NCBI RefSeq assembly: GCF_003265705.1
Contig: NW_020312867.1
Location: forward strand, 1,546,600 to 1,610,599
Length of the DNA: 64,000 bases
From: Callorhinus ursinus
Taxonomy: Eukaryota; Chordata; Mammalia; Carnivora; Otariidae
Direction of reading: 5' to 3'
Position 1 is the stretch's first letter. Each line of letters starts with the position of its first letter. Shown one piece after another: positions 11,226 through 22,800 of the stretch. The notes under the pieces are model-generated. The model made no database searches. It worked only from the letters and a program-made list of their open reading frames with translations, and had not been told where the DNA came from. A program made the translations under genes and the position numbers.

Positions 11226-12833
11226 TCATTTGGAGTTGGCGATGCTTAGCCTGGAGGGAGAAGTTGCTCAGAGTGGTTTTGTTGGCAGCATGGCCAATCA
11301 TTTGGAGCGTGGTGGGGAATTCTCTGCAAATCATACCCCAAACAACTGCCTATTTCCCCCAACAGAGAGCCGTCCACGGGGCACAGTGTGTTCCATTCAC
11401 TAGTCTTTAGGTCCAAGAAATAATGACATTTTTTTTTCTGTAGAGAGTAGGGCACAGGGGCTGCCTGAATGTTTGGGAAGTAGAGGGTCAGTGTTGGAGG
11501 GGCCAACTACCCCCAAAGAGGATGGCGGGAGAGGAAGTGAAGGTAGGGGAGGGCAGGGCTGGGTCCCACACTTAGCAGCGAGGCTCCCCACCCCAACCAG
11601 ATGGGTCTTTCAGAATTGCGACTTGGATTGTATTGTTTTCCTCCTTGAAACTCTTCAATGACTTCCCTTATTTTTTGGAAGAAAATCCGGAGTCCTTAGG
11701 AGTCTGAAAACCTCCCAACTTCATCCCGTGCTGTGTTTCCACTCATGCTCTTCCTTCCAGCCTCACACGCTACTTTTCTGTTCCTACTCTGCCTCCGTGA
11801 GCTTTTGGCAAATAGAAAAAGGTGCACTCTCTTGGTGGAACAAATTAGAGAAAAGATTTTGTTCTCTCAGCCTGATGCCTTTTTACAGTACACGATCTAT
11901 GCAATGGAACACAGCAGTCCTGCCTTAAACAGGCCAAGCTCCCAACAGACAAGATTTTGACGTCTGGGGGGAGTGGAAAGAGCATGGGCTTAGAGGGCGT
12001 CTCTGAGGGTGGGAATCCCAGTTCTGCCACTGGCCCGCTGTGTAGTCCAGGGAGGGTGATTCAGTCTAAAAAGAGTGAGTGATCCCCACCTTGGGGGATG
12101 GAAAGTGCCATGAGGATTAATGAAATCATTGGTGTGCTGGGCTTGATCGATGCCCCTCCATTCCCGTGTGGCCCCAGGATCCCTACCCCCATTTAACAGA
12201 GAATCAATGATGTTCGCAGAGCATATGCATTTTTCTTTAAAAACAAAAAATTTTAAATGTCTTTCATCTGCTTCTCCTCACTACACATGCTCCTCCGTTT
12301 TCACTAAGCAACCTGGATGAAGTCTGATTTACAACAGGCTCCCAATTTGTACCCATCCCTTCCACTCTAGCCCCTCCAATCCCTTCAGGAGTCACCACAA
12401 AACACATTTAAAACCAAATCTGGTCATGTCATCCCACACCCCACTGTGTGCTTCAGACTCCTCATTTTTCTGGTCTTGGACCAAATGTCAACCGTGAAAG
12501 AGCCTTCCAGGACTGCTCAGTCCATGCTAGGAGGACCCGGCTAATGGCCTGAGATGGCCACAGCTGGTGTGCCACGATGGGAAATGGCCCGGAGCCCCCA
12601 GACTCACCAAGGGCCCAAGGACAGTCTGGGCTGGTGGTCTGGCTTCCATGCCAGCCCGGAGAGTCACGGCGAAGAACTAATTGCAGCTGAGGATGTGACT
12701 GGCTAAGAACTCCAATGGCCTCTGTCCCCTGGCCCAGTGCTCTGCTTTGGGCTCGACGGCTGGTCAGGAGAGCTTGGGAGAAGGGAGCCACATTACAGAG
12801 CCCAAGCGTAGGGCAGGGAAACACGCTGGGCAG

Positions 12834-12976
12834 GGCAGGTGCTCAACAGCGACACCGGGTGGTGGCGACAAGAGCAACAGGCGCCGGATTTTGAGGCCCA
12901 CACAGGAAGACGAGAGGCTGCGCAGGAGAGCTGCTCAACAGCGATACAGTGTGGCGGTGGCAGGAACAGCAGCCTA
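12834..12976. repeat. Two-copy imperfect GC-rich repeat
   Basis: Units starting gctcaacagcgacaccgggt (12839) and gctcaacagcgatacagtgt (12931) share the order 'gctcaacagcga-ac, gtggtggc or gtggcggtggc, agcaacag or acagcag'. The period is about 92 bp. Confidence 0.55.
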
Positions 12977-13106
12977 GTTGGATGGACCCACTCTATGAAC
13001 TCTCTCTGCCTGACCTTAGGAAGCAAGACTCACTCCCTTCCGACTAAGTAAACCCCAGATACTCTTGGGAAGTGTGGAATGAGGGGTGTCTTCAGAGCGG
13101 ACAAAG

Positions 13107-13315
13107 AGGGGCACCTGGGTGGTGCAGTCAGTTGAGCGTGGGACTCTTGGTTTCCTCTCAGGTCTGATCTCAGGTTTCTGAGATCCAGCCCCGGGGAGGG
13201 CTTCGTGCTCAGTGGGGAGTCCGCTTGGGTTTCTCTCTTCCTCCCCCTCTGTCCCTCCCCCTGCTCTCTCTTTCTCAAATAAATAAATAAATCTAAGAAA
13301 AAGAAAGGAAGAAAG
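13107..13315 (+). mobile_element. Can-SINE downstream of BPI
   Basis: ggggcacctgggtggtgcag head, CT-rich body, aaataaataaataaatctaa tail. Confidence 0.9.
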
Positions 13316-13829
13316 GGACATGAGACTTTCTGCTAAGAAGGGCATGTGGGGGCTCAAGAGATCAATCAGAGGAATGGAAAGAGGTGATTGTGTCTGTGAA
13401 TTGGTGCTGCAGGGCATGCTGGGTGCAGCCAATGAATGAAAGAATGAGCAAAAACCAAGAAATAATACCATCACACAGAATTGCACAGAAAAAGAAGTGT
13501 TTTTTTGCGGAGGGTGGGGTATGAAGCGCGATGAGAAATAGTGTGGTAACAAATGGAAAGCAATTCTTGGAGGAAATCTCTGTGCTGACTTAGCCCTTGC
13601 AGGAAAAGGCATAATCCCTGAAGTATACACACCGCACACTTTCTCAAGGAACTAAGTTTCTGTATTTAGATCATTTCCGAATCTGAGTTCAGAGAAATTT
13701 GCAAGAATCTCTGGTAAAAGGGCTGGGGAAAGGCAGCCTGTGCCCCTATGGGCACGTCAGGAGTGGATGCCAACAACCCCGCCCCCTCCTGGCAGGGCTG
13801 ATGGCCCTCCCCCGGCACCCATGACGACT

Positions 13830-13868
13830 TCAGCTGTAGTGAACATCTGCACCAAACAGCAGGAAATT
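13830..13868 (-). CDS. BPI: BPI exon 15, coding part, with stop
   Basis: Encodes [12 protein letters not shown] and TGA. The acceptor is CTAG at 13869-13870. Phase and length match the human terminal exon (12 residues). The 3' UTR runs to lower coordinates. No AATAAA or ATTAAA is visible on the minus strand in the 450 bases after the stop. Confidence 0.9.
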   Translation of the reverse strand, partial: NFLLFGADVHYS

Positions 13869-16800
13869 CTAGGGAGAGATGAGAGCACTGTCATCAGCAG
13901 GGAGTGCACCCTGGTCTCTGAGCACCATGCTGCTGGGGTTTCAAAGGAAACTTTGGGAGCAGCCTGCCCCCCCCACCCCAGGAAGGGGAGCCGAGAGGGG
14001 CCTGTCTGCGGGCACAGAGGCTGGGGTGAGTGGGGGGCACTCGGGATGTAGCTGCTGGGGCCTGCGTGTCAGTGGCTGGCGGCATCGTGAAGCTGCAGAT
14101 GTGGGAGGCCATGGGCTGCGGGGGCGGGGGGGGGCTTCATTTGTCATCCCTGCCTCATGGCAGCTCAAGGGAGCCTTGTTCCCATCAAGGCTGCAAAACC
14201 ACTTTTCTTTGCTCCTTCCTGCCCTTCACTCAGAATTTTGAGAAATGAAGAAATTGCATTGTGCCATGGGGTCTTTTTTGTTGTTGTTGTCAAGGACGAA
14301 CTTGGTAAAACGTGGGGGACTGGGGGGCGCTCTCTGTGTGTGTGTGTGTGTGCACGCACGCGCACGTGTGTGCTTTCTCAGCTAGTCTACGGCCTCAGCT
14401 GAAGAACTGGGGGCTGGCTGACTGGATATTGGGGCTGAGGGAGAGCAGGGAGTCCGGGTGATGTGGCCGCTTCCAACAAGGGCCACAAGGTTGACGGGAG
14501 AGCTGCTGAGCAAGGTAAGGTAAGGAAGCAATAGTGGGTGGCAGCTTCGTGGCCCAGTTACCAGTTTTGTTGGGACACACTGACTGGGCTAAAAGGCCTC
14601 AGGGTGGAGGGAGCAGAGAAAAAACTGGAAGCATGTCTGCATCTCTGGGTGGCACCAAGATGGCTGTTAACCCGAGCTGATGAAAGCCGGCAGGGAAAGC
14701 TCACAGTGGGTTAGGACAGAGGCCTGGGCAGGAATCCTGGAGAACTTCTGCGGGTAGGAGGAGGAAGGGGGAGGAAGGGGAGGAAAGGGAAGGATGGGGA
14801 AGGAGGGAGGAGGAAGAACCAGTAAGGAGGACTGCATGGACCCAGAGAGAGGTAGCTGGAAAACCAGGAAAGGGAACATTCCAAGCTAGTAGAAGAAAGC
14901 ATTCCTAACTAGTCTCAGAGGCTGCTGTGGGTCTGGCTGGGGGACAGGCAAGAGAAAGTCGTCCATTCTGGGACATAGATCTCCACTTGGTGCCTCTCTT
15001 TTTACCCCCTGGGAGGCATGCCACTTTACATCAAAGATGTAAAGACACCCACTTATAAATGAGGCTCTGAGGCCACCAAGCGAGCTCCAGTTTTTACGGA
15101 GTGGGGGGGGGGGGATGCTTCAGAGCCAATGGTTCAAAGCAGGGACCTGGCTGTGAATTTGGACTTGCCTGAAGAGCTGTGTGGCTTTTCTGAGCCTGAC
15201 CCTTTCTTCCCTGTTCATTAAGAGCCACCCACCTTACAGGGTGCTGTAAGGGTAGAGAGTGCTTGATCCAGGGCTTGCCCACAGGAAGCTTTCTGGAAAC
15301 AGGTTGCTGTTGTTGAGGGACATTGGGTGAAAAGGGACCTTTGGACCTACCTGGTGGGACTGAAGCACCAGGTTGAAGAGCTGGACGTTGGCGGGCAGCG
15401 GGAGAGGGAAGCCTTTCATCAGCCACTCTGCAATGGAGGATGAGGTCAGCACGAGCAGAGGGAAGGCGGAGGCCAGCCCAAGAGCCGGGTGAGGCGGGCG
15501 GCCTCCCTGAACCTGCGTGCCTGGCTCTGGGTAGGGATCAGCAGGTGCTTGCAGGCTTGAAGTGTAGGCTGTTCTGGAGACTCTGACTCTTTGCCACACT
15601 CCAGGGACCTGGGAAATTGGCCTTCCCGCCCCATCAGCCCCAAGCCCACATTCAGGACCCATGTAAGCCTCTTCCCCAAGTCTACTCTCCCGAGGGTGAC
15701 TGCAGTGCTGATGTACATGGCCGGGGAGGCTGCTTGCAGGGGTCGGGGGTAGATAGCCTGGGGCATGTGACTGGGGGTATCTACTGGCGTGCGCACGAAG
15801 ACCCTCAATGTTTAGGGTGAAACCAGAGTAGCCAGGGACCAGCTCCCCCCACCCCATACCACCATATTCTGACATGGAACTCCAGAGAATTCTAAACTCA
15901 ACCCCATTCTCCCAGGTCATTTCGAAGCTACATTTGTCAAGGTAGGAAGAGCCGTCGTAGTCTTGAGACTCATTTGTGTCTTGATTTATAATTTCTAACT
16001 ATTCTGGCCTGCAGTCTGTGGGCCTCTCTGAGCACTCTTGCTCCTGGCTCCACAAAGGTGAGATTTTTATCAGTGTGGTGAGCGGAAGCCGGGAGCCAAG
16101 GTTAGCTCTTCTTCCCTGGAGCTTCTCTCAGAGGTGGGAAAATGCTGAGGGCTCCAGCTTCATCTCTCACCTTCTCTGTGACCTGCAGCAAGCCACCTGA
16201 CTTCTCGGATCTCCCATTTCCTCCCCTGAAAACCCTCATCTCCTGGGGCTGTCTTAAAGATTGGATGGAATAATAGATGGGCACATAATAGGAGCTCAAG
16301 GTGAGGGCGGCCCCTTTTCTCCATCCCTTTTCCGGGTCAGATGCCACCGAAGGTTCATTTGACGTGACCACCTTCCAGCCTCCATAACTTGGGCCAGGTA
16401 TTAGGTGACTCTAGGATTGAGCCCCACCTGCTTCCCCTGGGACTAAAAGTCACTCATTCTCCAAAGCTCCTTACCGTTAATCCTGGGAATCACAGTCGTG
16501 GACAGAACATAATTCATGATAGCCTGCAGCACCACAACCTGGAAATCAGGAGGACGGGGCCCACGTCAGGGCACCTTGGTGTCGTCAGGCATCCTCTGCC
16601 AGCCTCCCTTTCCCTTGGGGCAACCTCAAAGCTGGGAAAACTGCTGAGTGAGGGACACAGGGGATGACGGGAAAATTCTGCAGCCCAATCAGGGCCCCCA
16701 AGTGTTAGACCCGGTGTCCCAGGTTCCAGCTGTATAAAGCATGTTCTAGATGTAAGGTACAATGCAGAGGAAAGGAAGGTCATCAGTGTATTTAGACATG

Positions 16801-19800
16801 AAAACCTTTGAGTGAGAAAATGCATGGTCTCAGATGCTGCTGCTGGACAAACTGGCTCAAGCTTTCTGGGGCTCTATTCGGCCATGTTCAACAAAAGCCT
16901 TAAAAATGTGTGTGCCTGGGGGTGCCTGGGTGGCTCAGTCGGTTAAGCATCTGACTTCAGCTCAGGTCATGATCTCAGGGTCCTGGGATCAAGCCCTGTG
17001 GCGAGCCCCACACCGGGCTCCGCACTCAAGGGAGTCTGCTTGTCCCTCTGCCCCTCCCCCTGCTCTCTCTCTCTCTGTCTCTATTTCCAATTAAAAAAAA
17101 ATGTGTGTGCCTGGTAGGCCAGCAAATATGCTTGTAAGGCATTCACCCTAAGGAAACGATGTAGGGCGCAGGTAAAAATTAAGATGCAAGGATGCTCACC
17201 GGAGCCATAAATTCAACCAAAACAGTAAATTAACAGCAAGCTACATGTCTAACAATTGGGGAATTATCTGGGGGACATGGTGGCGCTTTGATTCTAGGAA
17301 ATATGATGCAACTGTTAAGAATAATATTGTAGGAATTTAATTATCCACACAGAGATATTCATGATATATTTTTGAGCGAGAAAAAGCAGGCTATGGAAAC
17401 CACATAATTCCACTGTCCTATTGAATATGCATAGCAAAAGGTCAGGAAGGATATACTCTAAATGATTAACTAAGTGGCAAAAATAGGAATGGCTTTTATT
17501 CTCTTTGGTTTGCAAATCTGTAGGTTTTGATTATTCTAGGATGTAGATCTTTTACTTTTGCAATAGTAAAAAAATATTCAAAAATAATGTAGCACCCTCA
17601 AGATGATTGCCTGGTGACATTTACAACTTGTAAATATGTACATTTTTTTTTTCTGGAGCAATTGAGTTTCCTTCCCCAGGTTCTAAATCCCTGGGCTCAT
17701 AAAATGTGGTGCCCTTCTTTCTACGAATCTGAGAACTTTACATTTTTATTTTCTGCAGAAACGGAAGTTAGTTACTGGCTGAGTCAAGCCACTGTAAGAT
17801 CTCGGGCACCGTAAGAGCTTTTTGTCACCACTTGGTGACAGCCTGCTGAGAAATGAAGCCAGCATAGGAGATAGTAGAACCAAGAAATGGAGAGAGTCAG
17901 AATCCTAAGGACATCATCTGAACACCTGGATCCACCCTTGCCTGAAACGCTTACACTTTTCAATTACCAGAGCCAATAAACTATCCCCTCTTTACTGTCT
18001 TTATGGCATTTTAACAGTGATCTAAGAGAAAGGGGGAAATAAATGGCTACTTTTTGAACTCTATCATTCACTATGTTGTGTGCCTCCCCATCACGTGCTA
18101 CCCCACCCTCATTTGGTTTTTCATGTAGGTGGAAAGGATTATGCCTGATTTGGGGGAAGGTTTGAGGTTCAGAGAGGGGAAGTGACTTGTCCAAGGCCCA
18201 CAGTTAGTAAGCATGGAGCAGTGATTCTAGCTTAGGTCTGTGGGCCCACAAAACTCCTCTGGCCATTACTTCACATGCAAATTATATGCAAATGAACAGG
18301 TGGCCTCCGAAAATGATGCCAGGAGCCTTTGTGGCCCTCAGGACAGTTATCTCAAGATCAGCGGAAGGAGGGAGCCACCAAGGACCTCAGACTCACCGAG
18401 AAGGGGCCGATGTCCGAGTGCTTCAGTTCTAGGAGCAGCCTGTGTGAAGAGGAGGAGGAAGCTGAGATCACCTTTTGCCTGACCTATGTTAGAGTCTGGT
18501 TGCTGGGGAGAAGGGGCCCTCTCTGGTGGATGCCGCCCAGTTTTCCCACCCAGTATCCATTCCCCTTCCTCTGGTCACAGCTCCCTAATTGTTCCTTTGC
18601 GGGCATCACCCCTTCCCTACATTGTTAGTGCTGAGCTCTGGGGTAGGCTGGCCAAAGGGCAGAGTCCACCTCCCCTAACACAGTGATTGTTGGAAGGATG
18701 GACCCGTGACCCATGCTGGTTCAATGAGAGTTTGCCCCAAGGACTGTTGGAAATACCGGGAATGAGGTGTTCTCTTTTCTCCAGGAAAACTAGGGAGCTG
18801 CTGGTGACCATTTTTTAAAAATTTTTTTATTGTTATGTTAATCACCACACATTACATCATTAGTTCTTGATGTAGTGTTCCATGATTCATTGTTTGTGCA
18901 TAACACCCAGTGCTCCACGCAGAATGTGCCCTCTTTAATACCCATCACCAGGCTAACCCATCCCCCCACCCCCCTCCCCTCTAGAACCCTCAGTTTGTTT
19001 TTCAGAGTCCATCGTCTCTCATGGTTCCTCTCCCCCTCCGACTTACTCCCCTTCATTCTTCCCCTCCTGCTATCTTCTTCTTTTTCTTTTTTCTTAACAT
19101 GTCTTGCATTATTTGTTTCAGAAGTACCGATCTGTGATTCAACAGTCCTGCGCAATTCACAGCGCTCACCATAGCACATACCCTACCCAATGTCTATCAC
19201 CCAGCCACCCCATCCCTCCCACCCCCCACCACTCAGCAACCCTCAGTTTGTTTCCTGAGATTAAGAATTCCTCATATCAGTGAGGTCATATGATACATGT
19301 CTTTCTCTGATTGACTTATTTCACTCAGCATAATACCCTCCAGTTCCATCCATGTCGTTGTAAATGGCAAGATCTCATTCCTTTGGATGGCTGCATAATA
19401 TTCCATTGTGTATATATACCACATCTTCTTTATCCATTCATCTGTCGATGGACATCTTGGCTCTTTCCACAGTTTGCCTATTGTGGACATTGCTGCTATA
19501 AACATTGGGGTGCACGTACCCCTTCGGATCCCTACATTTGTCTCTTTGGGGTAAATACCCAGTAGTGCAATTGCTGGATCGTAGGGTAGCTCTATTTTCA
19601 ACTGTTTGAGGAACCTCCATACTGTTTTCCAGAGTGGCTGCACCAGCTTGCATTCCCACCAACAGTGTAGGAGGGTTCCCCTTTCTCCACATCCCCGCCA
19701 ACATCTGTCGTTTCCTGACTTGTTAATTTTAGCCATTCTGACGGGTGTGAGGTGGTATCTCATTGAGGTTTTGATTTGGATTTCCCTGATGCCGAGCGAT

Positions 19801-22800
19801 GTTGAGCACTTTTTCATGTGCCTGTTGGCCATTTGGATGTCTTCTTTGGAAAAATGTCTGTTCATGTCTTCTGCCCATTTCTTGATTGGATTATTTGTTC
19901 TTTGGGTGTTGAGTTTGATAAGTTCTTTATAGATTTTGGATACTAGCCCTTTATCTAATGTTGCTGGTGACCATTTTTGTCACCACTTGGTGACAGCCTG
20001 CTGAGAAATGGAGCCAGCATAGGAGATAGTAGAACCAAGAAATGGAGAGAGTCAGAATCCTAAGGACATCATTTGAACACCTGGATCCACCCTTGCCTGA
20101 AACCCTACACTTTTCAATTACCAGAGCCAATAAACTATCCCCTCTTTACTGTTTTTATGGCATTTTAACAGTGATCTAAGGAAAAGGGGGATTTAAATGA
20201 CTAATTATTGAACCCTATCATTCACTATGTTGTGTGCTTTACCCCATGGAAATCCTATAACACCCTCAGAGGCAAGGGCCATCACTCACATTTTACAGAT
20301 AAGGAAACTGACCCTCAGAGATGTCAGACAACTTGCCCAAGGTCGTACAATGAACAATTAGCAAAGTAGAATTTCAACAGATCTCCTGATGCCTGAGCTC
20401 TTGTCTCCAATACCCTACAAAGCTTGAAAGCTCACCCTTGTTCATCAAGAGGTGGGAGCCCCAGGACTCCTGCTCTGTGGACTCTCACACCCCACCCCTG
20501 CACATTTGAGCATCTGCTCAGCCCTCACCCAGCTGTATCATCTCTGACTCCTCTACTTGAGAGGCTCATGGGTGTTCAAGGGAAATTAAATCCACATGTA
20601 TCCGAAGCAGTAACACTTGTCAGAATGATGCCAGGAGAAATAAGCAGCATGTAAACCTCAGGAGCCAGTCTTGAGGTTAAGAAGGACAGCTCTGTGCTGC
20701 AGAGAAGGCGGAAGTGGGCAGGAATGTAGGTCAAGACTCAATTTAAACAGCGTGAGCATGATTCAGAGGCAGACAGCAGGTCTAACCATTGGGGTCATCA
20801 CACTGACTCGGCGAGGGTCTCCCTTTCTCCTCCTCTGTGTGTGTCCTTCCCTCTCTCTCCTCCTTCTGTGTCTGCCTCTCCATCTGTCAGTCTCTCTTGC
20901 TCTCATTCTCTTTCTGTCTCTCCCCTCCCTTCCTCCCTTTGTGTGTGTCTCTCTCTGAGAGTCTCTCCATGCGTCTCTGACTTTCCCTCTCTCTCCCCCC
21001 ATTGCTGTCTTTCTCTTTTCTGTGTGTCCCTCTCTTGCTCTTGCTTGTTGAGCCCTTATACCCCTTGTGTTCTCCACACTTCAATGCATGTTAATACCTC
21101 ATTTCATCCTCACTACAACGCTCTTGGCAAGGAACAACCATCGGGCATGTTTCTGTTACATCATCGGGCTTCTTTCGAAGCCAGGGCAATGGAATTTTGC
21201 TGAGTAGAGTGTTGGCCGAGGGGGGCTGCGCTTTGCATGCAGGTAGCCTCCACCCCAGAGTCCCTATGCCTAACCACAGCCGCCGCTGTTGGGGCTCTCC
21301 CAGCACGAGGCGGCTGAGCACGGCCCACGGATGGGCTGTGAAGAAAAGGATGTGGGTTTTCCACGTGCTGAGGCAGGCCAGGGACAGAGGTGGCTGGGCG
21401 CCGCTGAGGGTCAGCGCTGAGTAGAATCACCTTCTGGCCCCGCACAGCCATGAGTCTGCCCAGGACCGAGGGGCATCCTGGGGTGCAGGACCTTCCGTGC
21501 TAACACTGGGAGACTGCAGGCAAACCATGATGACTGGTCACCTACGGTGTATGACCTCGGGTGGCCCACTTCATCTCCGAGCATCAGATTTTTACTATCT
21601 GCAGAGCAGGGCTTTGGTGCCCACCGCACACCGTCTGAGGCTTAAATGTGATGGATGAACAGGAGAGCAACGACATAGAGCTTGGTGTGTTGTGGGGCCA
21701 TTGCTAGCCCATGGGCCCCAAGAGTGGGTGGGCGGCCACTTACCTGTCCACACTGAGCTTTCCAACAAGCCTGTCAGCCGTGGCGCTGACCTCCATCGAA
21801 GCATTCGTGTTCTGCAAGGCAGCAATCCAAAGAGTGAAATCCCCTGAGCCAGGGGCCGAGGCCTTGGCAAGGTCTCCAAGATGGGAGGGTCAGCTTCACA
21901 AAGGCTTGGCAGAGGAGCCCACACAGAAACCAAGGAGGAGGGGCTCTTCCTTTGCTTTGGGCTTGTTGGTGAGTCCTGGGCTGTCCCCTAATTACCATTT
22001 TCTCCCACTGCCCTAGGGAAAATTTCAGGTTTCCAGGCCACTTGCACGGGCTGGGCGAGACTGACCTCAGGACTGGAGTCCAGGCCAGCCCTATTCTCAA
22101 GCCATTCATTCATTCAGTCATTCAGTCAACAAATATTTACTGAATCAGAAAACTGAGCTCCCCACCTCAACTTTCCTGCCCACTGTCTGCATGATCCGGG
22201 GCAGACCCCTCAGAACCCATTTAATTGACCAAGTGGGGAAAATGGGTCTCAACTTGAGAGATGGCAGAACTGCCTGAGGCCTGAGTGCTCCCCTGGTGGG
22301 GAGACAGTCTGGCCTTCACCTCCGTGGCCACAGTGGGTGCCACCAAATGTTCATGGAGTGACAGCGTGAGCAGAATGAATGAATGCAAAAATCAGCAATG
22401 GGCCAAACACTTGCATAAACGAAGGATTACACACACAAATGAAGGAATAAACAAAGATATGCATAAATAAGTGATGAATGAGTGAACTAACAAATATACA
22501 AATGATTAATTGAACAAAGGTATAAGTGAATGAATAAATGAATAATGGAATAAATTAATGTGTGCATGAACCAGAACAGGTCTAGCATATTTCAAGTTAG
22601 CAACGTAATGAATAATTGAATGAATGAACAAGTTCACAAATGCATAATTGAATGACCAAAGATATGAGTGAATGAACCTGAAACAGTACACATATTTCAA
22701 GCCAGTGATGGAGGGAAGAACTGAAGCCATGAACGCCTGCAGAAGCCAGAAGCAGTTAGTACAGCGGCTCTGGTCTCAGGTCCTGGAGCATCTGAATCTA

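Larger units (their letters stand above)
5526..13829. other. BPI-LBP spacer and BPI 3' flank
   Basis: No gene is supported. It holds old LINE-like sequence (about 5810-6180), MIRs (about 7025-7110, 7325-7440, 7920-8035, 8690-8820, 10438-10540), antisense L1M (8870-9420, 11041-11225), L2-like sequence (about 11590-11790, 12280-12480) and SINEs. The part nearest 13829 is the BPI 3' UTR. Confidence 0.6.
13869..15350. other. BPI intron 14
   Basis: Contains a Z-DNA-type tract (14331-14373) and a polypurine block (14755-14818). The rest appears unique, with runs of G or C near 13970-14130. Confidence 0.55.

Noticed and set aside
13016..13639. 207-codon minus-strand frame near the BPI 3' end
   Set aside because: Part of it is the reverse complement of a Can-SINE; there is no homology and no splice or codon evidence.
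19272..19865. 198-codon frame as a host gene
   Set aside because: It is the C-terminal part of L1 ORF2 inside a truncated insertion.
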